Source of the DNA: an uncultured Lachnospiraceae bacterium | GTDB lineage: Bacteria; Bacillota; Clostridia; Lachnospirales; Lachnospiraceae | NCBI GenBank assembly: GCA_934408585.1 | Contig: CAKRVA010000001.1 | Span: forward strand, 124,001-188,000 | Direction: 5' to 3' | DNA: 64,000 nucleotides | Part shown: in pieces, positions 1 to 8,382 of the stretch | Layout of the letters: each line of letters starts with the position of its first letter | How positions within the stretch are numbered: position 1 is the stretch's first letter | Translations under genes and position numbers: made by a program | Notes under the pieces: model-generated | The model's input: the letters and a program-made list of their open reading frames with translations, nothing else | Told to the model about the DNA's origin: nothing | Databases searched by the model: none

Positions 1-222
1 CTCACGTGCACTTTTGACAACAGAAACATCATACCCCTGCTTTTCAGCAGTTTCAATCTGTGTTGCATCCATAGAGCCAACGAATCCAAAGCAGTATTCT
101 GCCAGTCCCAATGCGTCCGCATCAGCCATATAATTCGTCTCGTCCTGTGCAGAACTGCCACATGCGGTCAGACCCAAAAGCATACAGATGATCATACCTA
201 ATACTAATAAACGTTTTTTCAT
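1..222 (-). CDS. N-terminal part of a lipoprotein, possibly OadG/decarboxylase-associated (cut by window start)
   Basis: The first 74 codons of a minus-strand gene are visible. They start with a short basic N-terminus, a hydrophobic stretch and the lipobox LTAC at residues 18-21, so the product should be a membrane-anchored lipoprotein. The ATG at 222 is preceded by AGAAAGGAATTG. The gene lies 16 bp downstream of the carboxyltransferase gene and is probably co-transcribed with it. In Clostridia small OadG-like or lipoprotein subunits often follow this carboxyltransferase in sodium-pumping decarboxylase operons; that position is the only ground for the OadG suggestion. The C-terminal part lies outside the window, so the function is not settled. 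Confidence 0.6.
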   Translation of the reverse strand, partial: MKKRLLVLGMIICMLLGLTACGSSAQDETNYMADADALGLAEYCFGFVGSMDATQIETAEKQGYDVSVVKSARE

Positions 223-238
223 ATTAAGCAATTCCTTT

Positions 239-1663
239 CTATACGGTGCCATGTTTCTTTACCGGTCTGTCTTCGCTCTTTGTAAATAACATTTCAAAAG
301 CTCCGATTACATACTTTCTGGTATCAACCGGTTCAATAATCTGATCTACATATCCATGCTTTGCTGCACTTGTTACATTATTCTGAAGTTCTGCATATTC
401 CTTTGCACATGCATCAATGGCATCTGCTCCCTGACCGTCGCAGATAATCTTAGCTGCAAGCTTTGCATCCATTGTTCCAATCTGTGCAGTAGGATAAGCA
501 ATTGTAATATCTGCACCGATTGCTTTGGAGTTCATGGTTACATATGCACTTCCGAAAGCTTCTCCAACAATTACGTTTACCTTCGGAACAGTTGCGTTTG
601 CAAACGCATAAGTAAGTTTAGCTGCTGCTTTTGCAATCTTCTTTTCAGAACACTTGTCTGCTTTGTAGCCCTTTACGTTTGTTAAGGATAATACAGGAAT
701 ATCAAATGCATCACAGAAGTTTACAAACTCTGCTGCCTTTTCACATCCTGCAGGAGTTAATACTGCATCAAACTTCTCTGCTTCGCCGTTTTCATCATAA
801 AGAGCGGTACGGTTTGCTACTGCACCTACGGTAACGCCATCCAATTTAATAAATGCAGTTACCATTTCTTTTGCATAAGAAGCTTTTACTTCAAATACCT
901 GTCCGTTGTCAGAAATCTGAGAAAGAGAAACTGCCGGATCTGCAACTGCTGCTTCCATGTTTTCACATACGCGGTTCAAATCATCGGTGCACTCTTCAAA
1001 GGACATATCATCATTATTTGCAGGAAGCATGCATACAAGCTCACGAATCTTTGCGATTACGGTTGCTTCATCTGCAACAACATCAACGATACCAGCTTCC
1101 TCACTCTGGAATGCAGCAGAGGAAGTATCACACTTGCTTACTTCATTGCCATCCAAGGTGTTTGGAGCGTTCACAAATAATTTTGCTTTGCTTTCTTCCA
1201 TAAAAGTAAAGTCTGTCAAAGTAGGGATTAATGCAAGTCCGCCACCACAGTTTCCGAAAATACCGGTGATCTGTGGAATCACTCCGGAACACATTACCTG
1301 CTTCATGTAGATTTCGCCAAATCCGTTCAGCGCGTCCGTTGCTTCCTGTAATCTCAGTCCTGCAGACTCAACAAGACCAATTACAGGTGCTCCCATCTTC
1401 AGTGCAAGGTCATAAAGATTAGCGATTTTCTTTGCATGCATTTCACCAACGCTGCCGTTTAATACGGAAGCATCCTGGCTGTATACATATACAAGATTAC
1501 CACCAATTACTCCATAACCGGTGATTACACCGTCAGAAGGAGTGTCTGTCTGTTTCATATTAAAATCTGTGCTTCTTGCTGTTACAAGTGCACCAATTTC
1601 AACGAAACTGTTTTCATCGAGCAAAGATGTAATTCTCTGTCTCGCTTGTGAAGTAGTACTCAT
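239..1663 (-). CDS. mmdA: Acyl-CoA carboxyltransferase subunit (methylmalonyl-CoA decarboxylase alpha / propionyl-CoA carboxylase beta type)
   Basis: A 474-residue crotonase-fold carboxyltransferase. The N-terminal half has the GYGVIGG and VYSQD segments and a glycine-rich CoA/oxyanion region (FGNCGGGLALIP, about residue 138). The C-terminal half has GEAFGSAYVTM near 368, the second oxyanion-hole region. Known members move CO2 between an acyl-CoA and biotin, either in the Na+-pumping methylmalonyl-CoA/glutaconyl-CoA decarboxylases or in propionyl-CoA carboxylase. The protein is somewhat shorter than the usual 510 residues. The lipoprotein gene immediately downstream fits a decarboxylase operon, but the biotin carrier and membrane beta subunit are not in the window, so substrate is open. 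Start is supported by GGAGGG 9 bp upstream of the ATG. Confidence 0.85.
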   Translation of the reverse strand: MSTTSQARQRITSLLDENSFVEIGALVTARSTDFNMKQTDTPSDGVITGYGVIGGNLVYVYSQDASVLNGSVGEMHAKKIANLYDLALKMGAPVIGLVESAGLRLQEATDALNGFGEIYMKQVMCSGVIPQITGIFGNCGGGLALIPTLTDFTFMEESKAKLFVNAPNTLDGNEVSKCDTSSAAFQSEEAGIVDVVADEATVIAKIRELVCMLPANNDDMSFEECTDDLNRVCENMEAAVADPAVSLSQISDNGQVFEVKASYAKEMVTAFIKLDGVTVGAVANRTALYDENGEAEKFDAVLTPAGCEKAAEFVNFCDAFDIPVLSLTNVKGYKADKCSEKKIAKAAAKLTYAFANATVPKVNVIVGEAFGSAYVTMNSKAIGADITIAYPTAQIGTMDAKLAAKIICDGQGADAIDACAKEYAELQNNVTSAAKHGYVDQIIEPVDTRKYVIGAFEMLFTKSEDRPVKKHGTV

Positions 1664-1694
1664 ATTCTTCAGCCCTCCATTTTATATTAAAAAA

Positions 1695-1734
1695 ATTATA
1701 ACACTATTATAAGGGTACATGTACCCCATAAATC
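1695..1734 (-). promoter_or_regulatory. Candidate promoter with palindromic operator upstream of mmdA
   Basis: Two TATAAT boxes lie at 1695-1700 and 1706-1711 on the minus strand. A perfect 14-bp palindrome, GGGTACATGTACCC, occupies 1713-1726, inside what would be the 17-bp spacer of the second box. No good -35 hexamer is visible at the expected place (GATTTA), so the promoter may need an activator bound at the palindrome. The regulator is not recognised. Confidence 0.45.
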
Positions 1735-1888
1735 GTCTATGGTAGTATAACACAAATGTCCGAAATCGCATAGTTTAATTTTCCTTTTTCTAAAAAATTT
1801 TACAAAAATTTTTCATACCACCTGTTTCGAATATCCATTTTCCATTTTGCATATATATTGTGGAGAGCATTTGCAAAAGGATTCCCAT

Positions 1889-3169
1889 ATGTATTCAAGA
1901 AAAAAAATCCCTCTCCTTATTCTCTGGGGAGTGATTCTGTCTTTGTTTTTGTCCCCGTTTTCGTCTGTATATGCAAAAAATGATGACAACTCTGCCTCGC
2001 TAAATCTATATGCAAAATCAGCTGTTTTAATGGATGCTGATTCCGGCAGGGTTCTCTACGAAAAAAATGGTTCCCAGGTTATGCCCATGGCGAGCACCAC
2101 AAAAATTATGACCTGCATTCTTGCTCTTGAAAACGGAAATCTGGAGGATTATGCCGAAGTTTCTCCCTATGCCTCCAGCATGCCCAAAGTTCATCTTGGT
2201 GCAAGGTCCGGAGAATACTTCAAGCTGAACGACCTTCTCTATTCTCTGATGCTGGAATCCCACAACGACTCCGCGGTAATTATCGCCGAAAAAATATCCG
2301 GCAGCACGGAAGCCTTTGCTTCCCTGATGAACAAAAAAGCAAAAGAAATCGGCTGTACGGATACCTGCTTTATTACTCCCAACGGACTGGATGCTGTAGC
2401 GACTTCCTCTTCCAGCAATCAGACCATGATTCATTCCACAACTGCCACAGACCTTGCCCGTATCATGTCCTATTGTATTATGGAGTCACCGATGCGGGAA
2501 GCTTTTCTAAAAATTACCAGAACACCTAATTATTCTTTTACCAGCTACAAGCAGTCAGACGGTTCTTTTACCGCAACCGGAAAGTCTTACAGCTGCAACA
2601 ATCACAATGCCTTTCTGAATATGATGGAGGGTGCACTTTCCGGAAAAACCGGATTTACAGGTAATGCCGGCTATTGCTATGTCGGTGCCTTAAGACAGGG
2701 GGAACGAACCTTTGTTGTTGCCCTCCTTGCCTGCGGCTGGCCAAACAACAAAACCTATAAATGGTCGGACACCAGGCAGCTCATGAATTACGGTCTCAAC
2801 CACTATACCTCCCACGGTCTGAAGGAGTATCTGTATAAAGAAGAGGATTTGCCACAAATACCGGTCTATGACAGTCAGACGAATCTGCTTGGCGCACTTT
2901 CGTTTGAAACACCTTATATTGACCGCAAAGAGCATATTGATGAGCAGAAAATCCTTCTTTCGGATGAAGAAACCTTTCAGGTAGCTTTGAAAATGGAAGA
3001 ACAATTGGACGCTCCTGTAACTGCAGGTCAGAAAGTCGGCGAATTATCCTACTATCTGAATGATGAATTGTATTATACCGAATCCGTTCTTGTTCCGGAT
3101 GAATTAAAGAAAATTGATTTTACATACTGCATTCGTCAGACCATCCATCATTTTATTATCTGTTCCTGA
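1889..3169 (+). CDS. D-alanyl-D-alanine carboxypeptidase (class A PBP5/DacF family)
   Basis: A 426-residue penicillin-binding protein that would trim the terminal D-Ala from peptidoglycan stem peptides outside the membrane. It has an N-terminal signal peptide (basic start, hydrophobic run, cleavage near VYA-K) and the three peptidase S11 motifs in order: STTK around residue 67, SHN in LMLESHNDS, and KTG in LSGKTGFTG. A PBP5-type C-terminal beta domain follows. The start at 1889 is chosen because AAAAGGA lies 7-8 bp before it; an in-frame ATG 14 codons upstream has no ribosome binding site. It is one of only three plus-strand genes here and is divergent from mmdA. A second S11 paralogue lies at 6124-7290. 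The substrate preference and any sporulation role cannot be read from sequence. Confidence 0.9.
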   Translation: MYSRKKIPLLILWGVILSLFLSPFSSVYAKNDDNSASLNLYAKSAVLMDADSGRVLYEKNGSQVMPMASTTKIMTCILALENGNLEDYAEVSPYASSMPKVHLGARSGEYFKLNDLLYSLMLESHNDSAVIIAEKISGSTEAFASLMNKKAKEIGCTDTCFITPNGLDAVATSSSSNQTMIHSTTATDLARIMSYCIMESPMREAFLKITRTPNYSFTSYKQSDGSFTATGKSYSCNNHNAFLNMMEGALSGKTGFTGNAGYCYVGALRQGERTFVVALLACGWPNNKTYKWSDTRQLMNYGLNHYTSHGLKEYLYKEEDLPQIPVYDSQTNLLGALSFETPYIDRKEHIDEQKILLSDEETFQVALKMEEQLDAPVTAGQKVGELSYYLNDELYYTESVLVPDELKKIDFTYCIRQTIHHFIICS

Positions 3170-3177
3170 TTATTCAT

Positions 3178-3209
3178 AAAAAGTGGATGTGTACTATTTA
3201 CACATCCAC
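3178..3209 (-). terminator. Intrinsic terminator of the scp operon, overlapping the scpB stop codon
   Basis: A 10-bp perfect stem (GTGGATGTGT with ACACATCCAC, 7-nt loop) is followed by five T on the minus strand. The 5' arm contains the last three sense codons of scpB, and the stop codon falls at the edge of the stem. Confidence 0.8.
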
Positions 3210-3773
3210 CTGAACCGTAGCATCCGCTTCTGCTTCTGCCTGTTGTTTAAACTCTTCTATTTGCACTGCGGAAAGTTCCGGTAATTCTTCTAATGATTTT
3301 ACTCCGAAGCTGCGAAGGAATTCCTCTGTGGTTCCAAAAAGTAATGGTCTTCCCGGTGCATCCATACGACCGACCTCTGTAATCAATCCAAATTCCACAA
3401 GACGGTTCACCGCATGGTCACAGCTGACTCCACGCACACGTTCAATCTCTGCTCTGGTAATCGGCTGCTTGTATGCCACAATGGAAAGTGTTTCCAACAG
3501 TGTATCTGTCAGCACATATTTCCGTGGTGTCTTTGCGATTTTAATCAGGTATTCATACATTTCCGGTTTTGTGCACATTTGAAAAGAATCGTCCAATTCA
3601 ATCAGCGTCACACCGCAATCTTTTTCCTCATACTCTTTCTTCATTTCAAGAAGAAGTTCACGAACTTCCTTTTTATCAATTTCCAATACGGATGCCAGAC
3701 GCTCTGCCTCTACGGCCTCTCCCATCGTAAAAAGGACTGCCTCCAGAACCGCCTTCTGCTTTTCTCTATTCAT
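3198..3773 (-). CDS. scpB: Segregation and condensation protein B
   Basis: A 191-residue ScpB with the two winged-helix domains expected for the kleisin-associated subunit of the SMC-ScpAB condensin. Recognisable segments are LEAVLFTMGEAV at the start, LETLSIVAYKQPITRAEIE near residue 92 and the family stretch GRPLLFGTT near 142. It acts with ScpA and SMC to compact and segregate chromosomes. It lies 15 bp after scpA, in the standard scpA-scpB order. An acidic, glutamine/alanine-rich C-terminal tail is typical. The terminator is embedded in its last codons. Confidence 0.95.
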   Translation of the reverse strand: MNREKQKAVLEAVLFTMGEAVEAERLASVLEIDKKEVRELLLEMKKEYEEKDCGVTLIELDDSFQMCTKPEMYEYLIKIAKTPRKYVLTDTLLETLSIVAYKQPITRAEIERVRGVSCDHAVNRLVEFGLITEVGRMDAPGRPLLFGTTEEFLRSFGVKSLEELPELSAVQIEEFKQQAEAEADATVQVDV

Positions 3774-3788
3774 AAAAACTCTCTTTCT

Positions 3789-4535
3789 TTAGCCTGCTTT
3801 TGATGTAATCCAGATGTCATCAAAGGTATCTTCCTGAACAATGGTTATTTTTCCCATCTTCATCATTTCCAAAATCACCATAAATGTTACAATAATTTCC
3901 ATTTTACTATGCTGCTTTTCCATCAGCTCCATAAAACTGAATTTCTTGTGATGCTGGATATATTCTTCAACATAGGATGTCTTTAAATCCATATCGATTT
4001 CATCTTTTTCAATTTTACCGAAGGTACTACGAACCGGGTCGATTTTATCCTCCTGGCGCCGCATGACCATTTTAAACAATTCCTGCAGCTTGCCGAGATT
4101 CGCGTCGCCCAACAATGTTTCCATATCAATCGGCGGACGATATTCTTCGATTTCCTTAGGCATGGTACGCTCTTTAAACCAGGTTTTTCCGGCATCCATC
4201 TGCCGGTCCTTTAGTTCATATGCCATATACTTGTACATTTTGTATTCCAGCAGTTTTTCCACCAGCTCTGCCCGTGGATCTTCCTCTTCTCCCTCTTCAT
4301 TCACCTCTTTGGGAAGAAGCATCCTGCATTTTATATCAAGAAGCGTTGCAGCCATTACGAGGAATTCACTCATTACATTCATATCCTCAGTTTCCATGGC
4401 CTTGATATAATCAAGATATTGCTCTGTAATCTCTACAATCGGAATATCATAAATGTCTACTTTATTTTTTTCTATCAAATGAAGGAGCAGGTCAAGAGGT
4501 CCCTCAAAAGCCTCCAGTTTAACCGATATTGCCAT
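3789..4535 (-). CDS. scpA: Segregation and condensation protein A (kleisin)
   Basis: A 248-residue kleisin that bridges the SMC heads. The N-terminal hallmark FEGPLDLLLHLIEKNKVDIYD (only slightly varied across bacteria) is at residues 9-29, followed by MNVMSEFLVMAATLLDIK. The C-terminal winged helix contains IVTFMVILEMMKMGKI. Start is supported by AAAGGGGCAG 5 bp upstream. It follows deoC with a 12-bp gap, so deoC-scpA-scpB are probably one transcript. Confidence 0.95.
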   Translation of the reverse strand: MAISVKLEAFEGPLDLLLHLIEKNKVDIYDIPIVEITEQYLDYIKAMETEDMNVMSEFLVMAATLLDIKCRMLLPKEVNEEGEEEDPRAELVEKLLEYKMYKYMAYELKDRQMDAGKTWFKERTMPKEIEEYRPPIDMETLLGDANLGKLQELFKMVMRRQEDKIDPVRSTFGKIEKDEIDMDLKTSYVEEYIQHHKKFSFMELMEKQHSKMEIIVTFMVILEMMKMGKITIVQEDTFDDIWITSKAG

Positions 4536-4547
4536 TTTTCTGCCCCT

Positions 4548-5192
4548 TTAACTGCAAATTGCAATGGTAGCACTCGTTCCAAGACGGTTTGCCCCTGCTT
4601 CTACCATTTTTACTGCGGTTTCTTTATCGCGGATTCCTCCGGATGCTTTTACGCCAAGCTCTGCGCCAACTGTTTTGCGCATCAATGCAACATCTTCAGC
4701 TGTTGCCCCACCGGTAGAAAAGCCAGTCGATGTCTTCACAAAATCTGCACCCGCTTTTTTGGAAAGCTCGCACGCTTTCACTTTCTCTTCTTCGTTCAAA
4801 AGGCATGTCTCAATAATAACCTTTAATGTAGCATTTTTGCATGCATTTCGTACTGCCAGAATATCTTCATATACAACATCATATTCTTTATCTTTTAATG
4901 CTGCCACATTGATTACCATATCAATTTCATCCGCACCATCTTCTATGGCAAATGCCGTTTCTGCAGCTTTTGCACGGGTACTCATCTGTCCAAGTGGAAA
5001 TCCAACCACCGTACAAACCTTTACATCACTTCCCTTTAATTGTTCTTTTACAAGCGATGTGTAATAACTGTTTACACAAACAGACATAAAATCATGCTCT
5101 TTTGCCTCACGGCAGATTCGCATAACAGTTTCCTTTGTTGCATCTGCTTTTAAAATCGTATGGTCAAATAACTTTGTTGATAACTTATCCAT
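4548..5192 (-). CDS. deoC: Deoxyribose-phosphate aldolase
   Basis: A 214-residue class I aldolase that splits 2-deoxyribose-5-phosphate into acetaldehyde and glyceraldehyde-3-phosphate in deoxynucleoside catabolism. The Schiff-base lysine is in FVKTSTGF (about residue 150), and a second active-site lysine is in GVKASGGI. The TIM-barrel phosphate-binding segment GANRLGTS is near the C-terminus. The length is normal for the short bacterial form. It is first in the run to scpA/scpB; that linkage looks like shared transcription rather than shared function. No other deo genes are nearby. Confidence 0.95.
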   Translation of the reverse strand: MDKLSTKLFDHTILKADATKETVMRICREAKEHDFMSVCVNSYYTSLVKEQLKGSDVKVCTVVGFPLGQMSTRAKAAETAFAIEDGADEIDMVINVAALKDKEYDVVYEDILAVRNACKNATLKVIIETCLLNEEEKVKACELSKKAGADFVKTSTGFSTGGATAEDVALMRKTVGAELGVKASGGIRDKETAVKMVEAGANRLGTSATIAICS

Positions 5193-5241
5193 CTGACGTA
5201 CCTCCTGCTCTTTTGAACTTCAATATTTTACCATTTAACCA

Positions 5242-6093
5242 CTAGGGCGTCAACCGAATCACCACCAGCTCACCCGGATTAAAAATCCGGATGGGAAGTG
5301 TATGTGTTCCAAGTCCCCGGCTCAGAATCATAGTTGAATCCTGTTCTTTAAAAACTCCGCCATCATATTTGGGAAACAGTTTCATGGAAGGAGCAATTAC
5401 CCCTCCCAGAATGGGAAGTCTCATCAGACCACCATGTACATGCCCCGATAATACCAAATCTGCTTTCCAATCTGCATAGGCAGGGAAATATTCCGGATTA
5501 TGGGCAATCATAAGAGAAACCGAACTTTGGTCCGGTTCTCCCAGATATTCCCGAATATTTTCCGCAGAAACATAATGTTTACGGAATTTTCGATAATATT
5601 CCCTGGATATTTCCAATCCATAAATTCTAAGATTGTACTCCTCCAGATAGCAATTCTCATTTGATAAAAAATGGACTCCTGCTCCAATCAGTTCCCGGCA
5701 ATAATCTTCATACAGGGTTCCAAATTCTTCCACTTCATCCTTCGTTTTCTGTTCATGATTTCCATTACTGTAATAGACCGGATATTTTGCTGCAAGCTGC
5801 TTTACCAGACAGCTTGCTTCCTCCGTCTTCTTGTTTGCCAGTGAGGTAAACATATCTCCGGAAAGAATCACAAGATCCGGTGCCACCCTGCAGATGGTAT
5901 CCACCAGCTTTTTATTGTTTTTCCCAAACTCTTTATTATGAAGGTCTGACAACTGAACGATTGTCAGTGGTTTCTTTAACTTTTTATTTCGATAGGAATA
6001 TGTCCGCACCACAAAACGATTGCAATCCATCACCATCACAATAATAAAAAAGCAGATTCCTATCAGGAGAATCATTCCCAGATATTTTAACAT
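5242..6093 (-). CDS. Membrane-anchored metallophosphoesterase
   Basis: A 283-residue protein with one N-terminal membrane helix (residues about 4-22) and a calcineurin-type phosphoesterase domain. All metal-binding motifs are present in order: SDLHNKEFG (D-x-H), LSGDMF (GD), NGNHE, the histidine in IAHNPEY and SGHVHGG. This is the arrangement of the YkuE/YaeI family, some members of which are thought to act on lipid or nucleotide phosphates; the substrate here is unknown. The predicted active site would face the cytoplasm or exterior depending on insertion, which sequence alone does not decide. A ribosome binding site (AAGAAAGGAT) precedes the start. Confidence 0.85.
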   Translation of the reverse strand: MLKYLGMILLIGICFFIIVMVMDCNRFVVRTYSYRNKKLKKPLTIVQLSDLHNKEFGKNNKKLVDTICRVAPDLVILSGDMFTSLANKKTEEASCLVKQLAAKYPVYYSNGNHEQKTKDEVEEFGTLYEDYCRELIGAGVHFLSNENCYLEEYNLRIYGLEISREYYRKFRKHYVSAENIREYLGEPDQSSVSLMIAHNPEYFPAYADWKADLVLSGHVHGGLMRLPILGGVIAPSMKLFPKYDGGVFKEQDSTMILSRGLGTHTLPIRIFNPGELVVIRLTP

Positions 6094-6123
6094 AGGGCAA
6101 TCCTTTCTTCGCTCTATTCTTTC

Positions 6124-7290
6124 TTAGATAGTATAAAACAATTTCCACACTTTTTGCAAATAGTCTTTGTACTGTGCCTTTGCCACGCTTTTTCCTGCAA
6201 GTATGGATACACTGCCAATCCGATTTCCATTCAGAAGATAGACAGCCTCACCAACTGCCTTTCCTTCCTCTACTGGTGCTTCCAGTTCTTCCGGCAGTAA
6301 AATTTTCTTTTCAATCTGGCTCAATGCCTGCCCTTCCGTATCCAGGTAGCGAAAAGCCCCCTGATACTGTAACGGGACATTCTCTTCAATTCCGCCACGA
6401 ATCACCAACTCAGGAAGAACCTCTTCATTTTTATCTTCATATAACGAGCTGATACTATAACCATAAGTCAGCAGGGACATTGCATCCTGAAATCGGATTT
6501 TATTATTCGAGGAGCCCATCACAACTGCAATCAATTCAATATCATCTTTTTTGGCCGTTGCAGACAAACAGTATTTTGCCTTACTTGTGGAGCCTGTTTT
6601 TAACCCTGTCGTCCATTCATACATTTTAAGCAGTTTATTCGTACTTGATAATGTAAAGCTGGACGTTCCTCTCGGCGTTTCATGCGTGATATCTTCCATC
6701 CAGATTTTCGTATAATTAAATATTTCCGGATGCTTCGTAATCAGTTCCCTGGACATAATGGCAACATCTTTTGCCGAAGAATAATGTCCGTCAGAATCAG
6801 TAAGTCCGCAGCAGTCTTCAAAATGTGTATTTTCCATTCCCAGCTCTTCTGCTTTCAAGTTCATCATCTTGACGAATTCCGCCTCACTCCCCGCCAGATA
6901 TTCTGCCACTGCAACACTTGCATCATTCCCGGAAGCCACTGCAATACATTTAATCATGGTTTCGAGCGTCTGTACTTCCCCCTCTTCCAGAAACACCTGG
7001 GAGCCTCCCATGGACTTCGCATAGGCACTTGTTGTAACCTCGCTCTGTAACGTCACTCTTCCCGTATTCAGATAATCAAAAATCAAAAGCAATGTCATGA
7101 TTTTCGTAATGCTTGCAGGACTTCGACGCTCATCTGCATTTTTTTCACATATGATTTTTCCCGTAGATGCCTCCATTAAAACATAGGATGGTGCATCCAC
7201 CTCCGGCGCAGCCATTGCTGTTGTGGATGTTGATACAAATATTCCAAAGCATATCAACCAGCACAAAAGTTTTTTGCATATTTTCTTCAC
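6124..7290 (-). CDS. D-alanyl-D-alanine carboxypeptidase (class A, DacB/DacF type)
   Basis: A 388-residue secreted S11 peptidase with a signal peptide (cleavage near AMA-APE) and the catalytic triad of motifs: SITK near residue 60, SGN in VASGNDASV, and KTG in GLKTGSTSKAKYC. The C-terminal domain ends in an amphipathic helix (LQKVWKLFY), the usual way class A carboxypeptidases hold to the membrane. It should remove terminal D-Ala during wall maturation. It is distinct in sequence from the plus-strand paralogue at 1889-3169. Genes downstream on the same strand are close (31 bp), so some read-through into the phosphoesterase gene is likely. Confidence 0.9.
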   Translation of the reverse strand: MKKICKKLLCWLICFGIFVSTSTTAMAAPEVDAPSYVLMEASTGKIICEKNADERRSPASITKIMTLLLIFDYLNTGRVTLQSEVTTSAYAKSMGGSQVFLEEGEVQTLETMIKCIAVASGNDASVAVAEYLAGSEAEFVKMMNLKAEELGMENTHFEDCCGLTDSDGHYSSAKDVAIMSRELITKHPEIFNYTKIWMEDITHETPRGTSSFTLSSTNKLLKMYEWTTGLKTGSTSKAKYCLSATAKKDDIELIAVVMGSSNNKIRFQDAMSLLTYGYSISSLYEDKNEEVLPELVIRGGIEENVPLQYQGAFRYLDTEGQALSQIEKKILLPEELEAPVEEGKAVGEAVYLLNGNRIGSVSILAGKSVAKAQYKDYLQKVWKLFYTI

Positions 7291-7349
7291 GGTTATACTC
7301 TCCCCGTAACATTCTATACCTATGCATATGAAAAAAAAGTGCTGAAAAT

Positions 7350-7380
7350 ACCAAAAGAGCCTGCCCTACGGCAAGCTCTT
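7350..7380 (-). terminator. Intrinsic terminator after the CmpB-like gene
   Basis: An 11-bp stem with one T-G wobble (AAGAGCTTGCC with GGCAGGCTCTT, 4-nt loop) runs into TTTT on the minus strand. Confidence 0.7.
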
Positions 7381-7406
7381 CGGATTTATTTTATATTTTT
7401 TGTTTT

Positions 7407-7997
7407 CTACCATCTGGCACGGAACGCTTTGTAAACGCTCAATACTTTTTCTTTTCCTTTTTTGATATCTGTACCAAACAATCTTGCAAACTGGAACAGA
7501 TAATCAATTAAAACGATACAAAGTACCATAATGCAAAAACGTTTGCCAAGTGCAACATCATAACGGTCAATCAGACCCATTACCTTTGCATTCAGAAAGG
7601 TGATGATAATAATTGCATAAAATCCCCACGCAATGGTACTTTCCAGACAAATCAATCCCTGAAAATTACAGGGCTTGTTCTTATAATCCCACCATACTTC
7701 TCCAAACAGGAACAACATCAGACGTCCAACACCATACTCAAAAACCGTTGCAACAACTGCACCTGCCAGATACAACAAAATTGGATTATGCGATAACGGA
7801 CTCAGAATAATATATCCAAACACAGCTCCAAATCCATAAATCGGGCAAAACGGTCCTTTTCCAAATCCTCTGTTTGTTATTTTTTTATTACAAATTGACA
7901 TATATATGGATTCTACCAGCCATCCAAGCATGCTATAAATAATAAAAGCTGCTACCAGATGATACACATCAAATCCAAATAACTCTTTTGTCCACAT
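7407..7997 (-). CDS. Membrane protein of the putative ABC transporter type IV (CmpB) family
   Basis: A 196-residue integral membrane protein with about five to six predicted helices. It carries the family segments SMLGWLVESIY near the N-terminus, NRGFGKGPFCPIYGFGA in the middle and FEYGVGRLM later, which I recognise from the PF06541-type proteins annotated as putative ABC permeases. No partner ATPase lies beside it, so a transport role is unsupported here. The start at 7997 is chosen because AGGGAG lies 6 bp before it; two upstream in-frame starts lack a site. Confidence 0.75.
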   Translation of the reverse strand: MWTKELFGFDVYHLVAAFIIYSMLGWLVESIYMSICNKKITNRGFGKGPFCPIYGFGAVFGYIILSPLSHNPILLYLAGAVVATVFEYGVGRLMLFLFGEVWWDYKNKPCNFQGLICLESTIAWGFYAIIIITFLNAKVMGLIDRYDVALGKRFCIMVLCIVLIDYLFQFARLFGTDIKKGKEKVLSVYKAFRARW

Positions 7998-8020
7998 TCT
8001 GGTCTCCCTCATTCGTAACA

Positions 8021-8053
8021 AACAAGAAAGCCCTTAGTATTACTCCAAGGGCT
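8021..8053 (-). terminator. Intrinsic terminator of rpsU
   Basis: Stem AGCCCTT/AAGGGCT with an 11-nt loop and a T-rich tail on the minus strand, 16 bp after the rpsU stop. Confidence 0.7.
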
Positions 8054-8068
8054 CACGTTTACGTTTTA

Positions 8069-8245
8069 TTAGTTGTATTTACGTTTTCTTGCTGCTTCTG
8101 ACTTTTTCTTACGCTTAACGCTTGGTTTCTCGTAATGTTCTCTCTTACGAATTTCCTGCTGAATACCGGCCTTAGCACAGCTTCTCTTAAAACGACGTAA
8201 AGCGCTATCTAAAGTCTCGTTTTCTTTTACGATTACGTTTGACAT
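8069..8245 (-). CDS. rpsU: 30S ribosomal protein S21
   Basis: A 58-residue highly basic protein read directly from the minus strand: it starts MSNVIVKENETLDSALRRF and ends in KKKSEAARKRKYN. This is the normal S21 length and sequence for Firmicutes. S21 sits on the 30S platform near the anti-Shine-Dalgarno region and helps initiation. It is monocistronic here, with its own promoter (8327-8354) and terminator (8021-8053). A purine-rich GGGAGGT lies 11 bp before the ATG. Confidence 0.97.
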   Translation of the reverse strand: MSNVIVKENETLDSALRRFKRSCAKAGIQQEIRKREHYEKPSVKRKKKSEAARKRKYN

Positions 8246-8326
8246 TTACACCCTGACCTCCCTTCAGTCCCTTCTAGTAACATGACTGACTGGGTTATTC
8301 TTTGTGCGTACTCGCACACAAACCAT

Positions 8327-8354
8327 ATTATAGCATATTTCATAGTCCCGTCAA
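8327..8354 (-). promoter_or_regulatory. Sigma-A-type promoter of rpsU
   Basis: On the minus strand TTGACG (8349-8354) and TATAAT (8327-8332) are separated by 16 bp. The leader that follows can form a small hairpin (TGTGCG-AGTA-CGCACA) before the ribosome binding site. Confidence 0.75.
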
Positions 8355-8382
8355 GATTTTTTTACAAATACATCCAATAATT

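Noticed and set aside
356..685. Cysteine-rich plus-strand frame
   Set aside because: Lies fully antisense to the carboxyltransferase gene; the cysteines come from complements of common codons.
4063..4410. Plus-strand frames opposite scpA and deoC
   Set aside because: Antisense shadows of well-supported conserved genes, with no promoter or ribosome binding site.
8254..8320. Riboswitch in the rpsU leader
   Set aside because: Only one short hairpin (TGTGCG-AGTA-CGCACA) is present; nothing matches a known ligand-binding fold.
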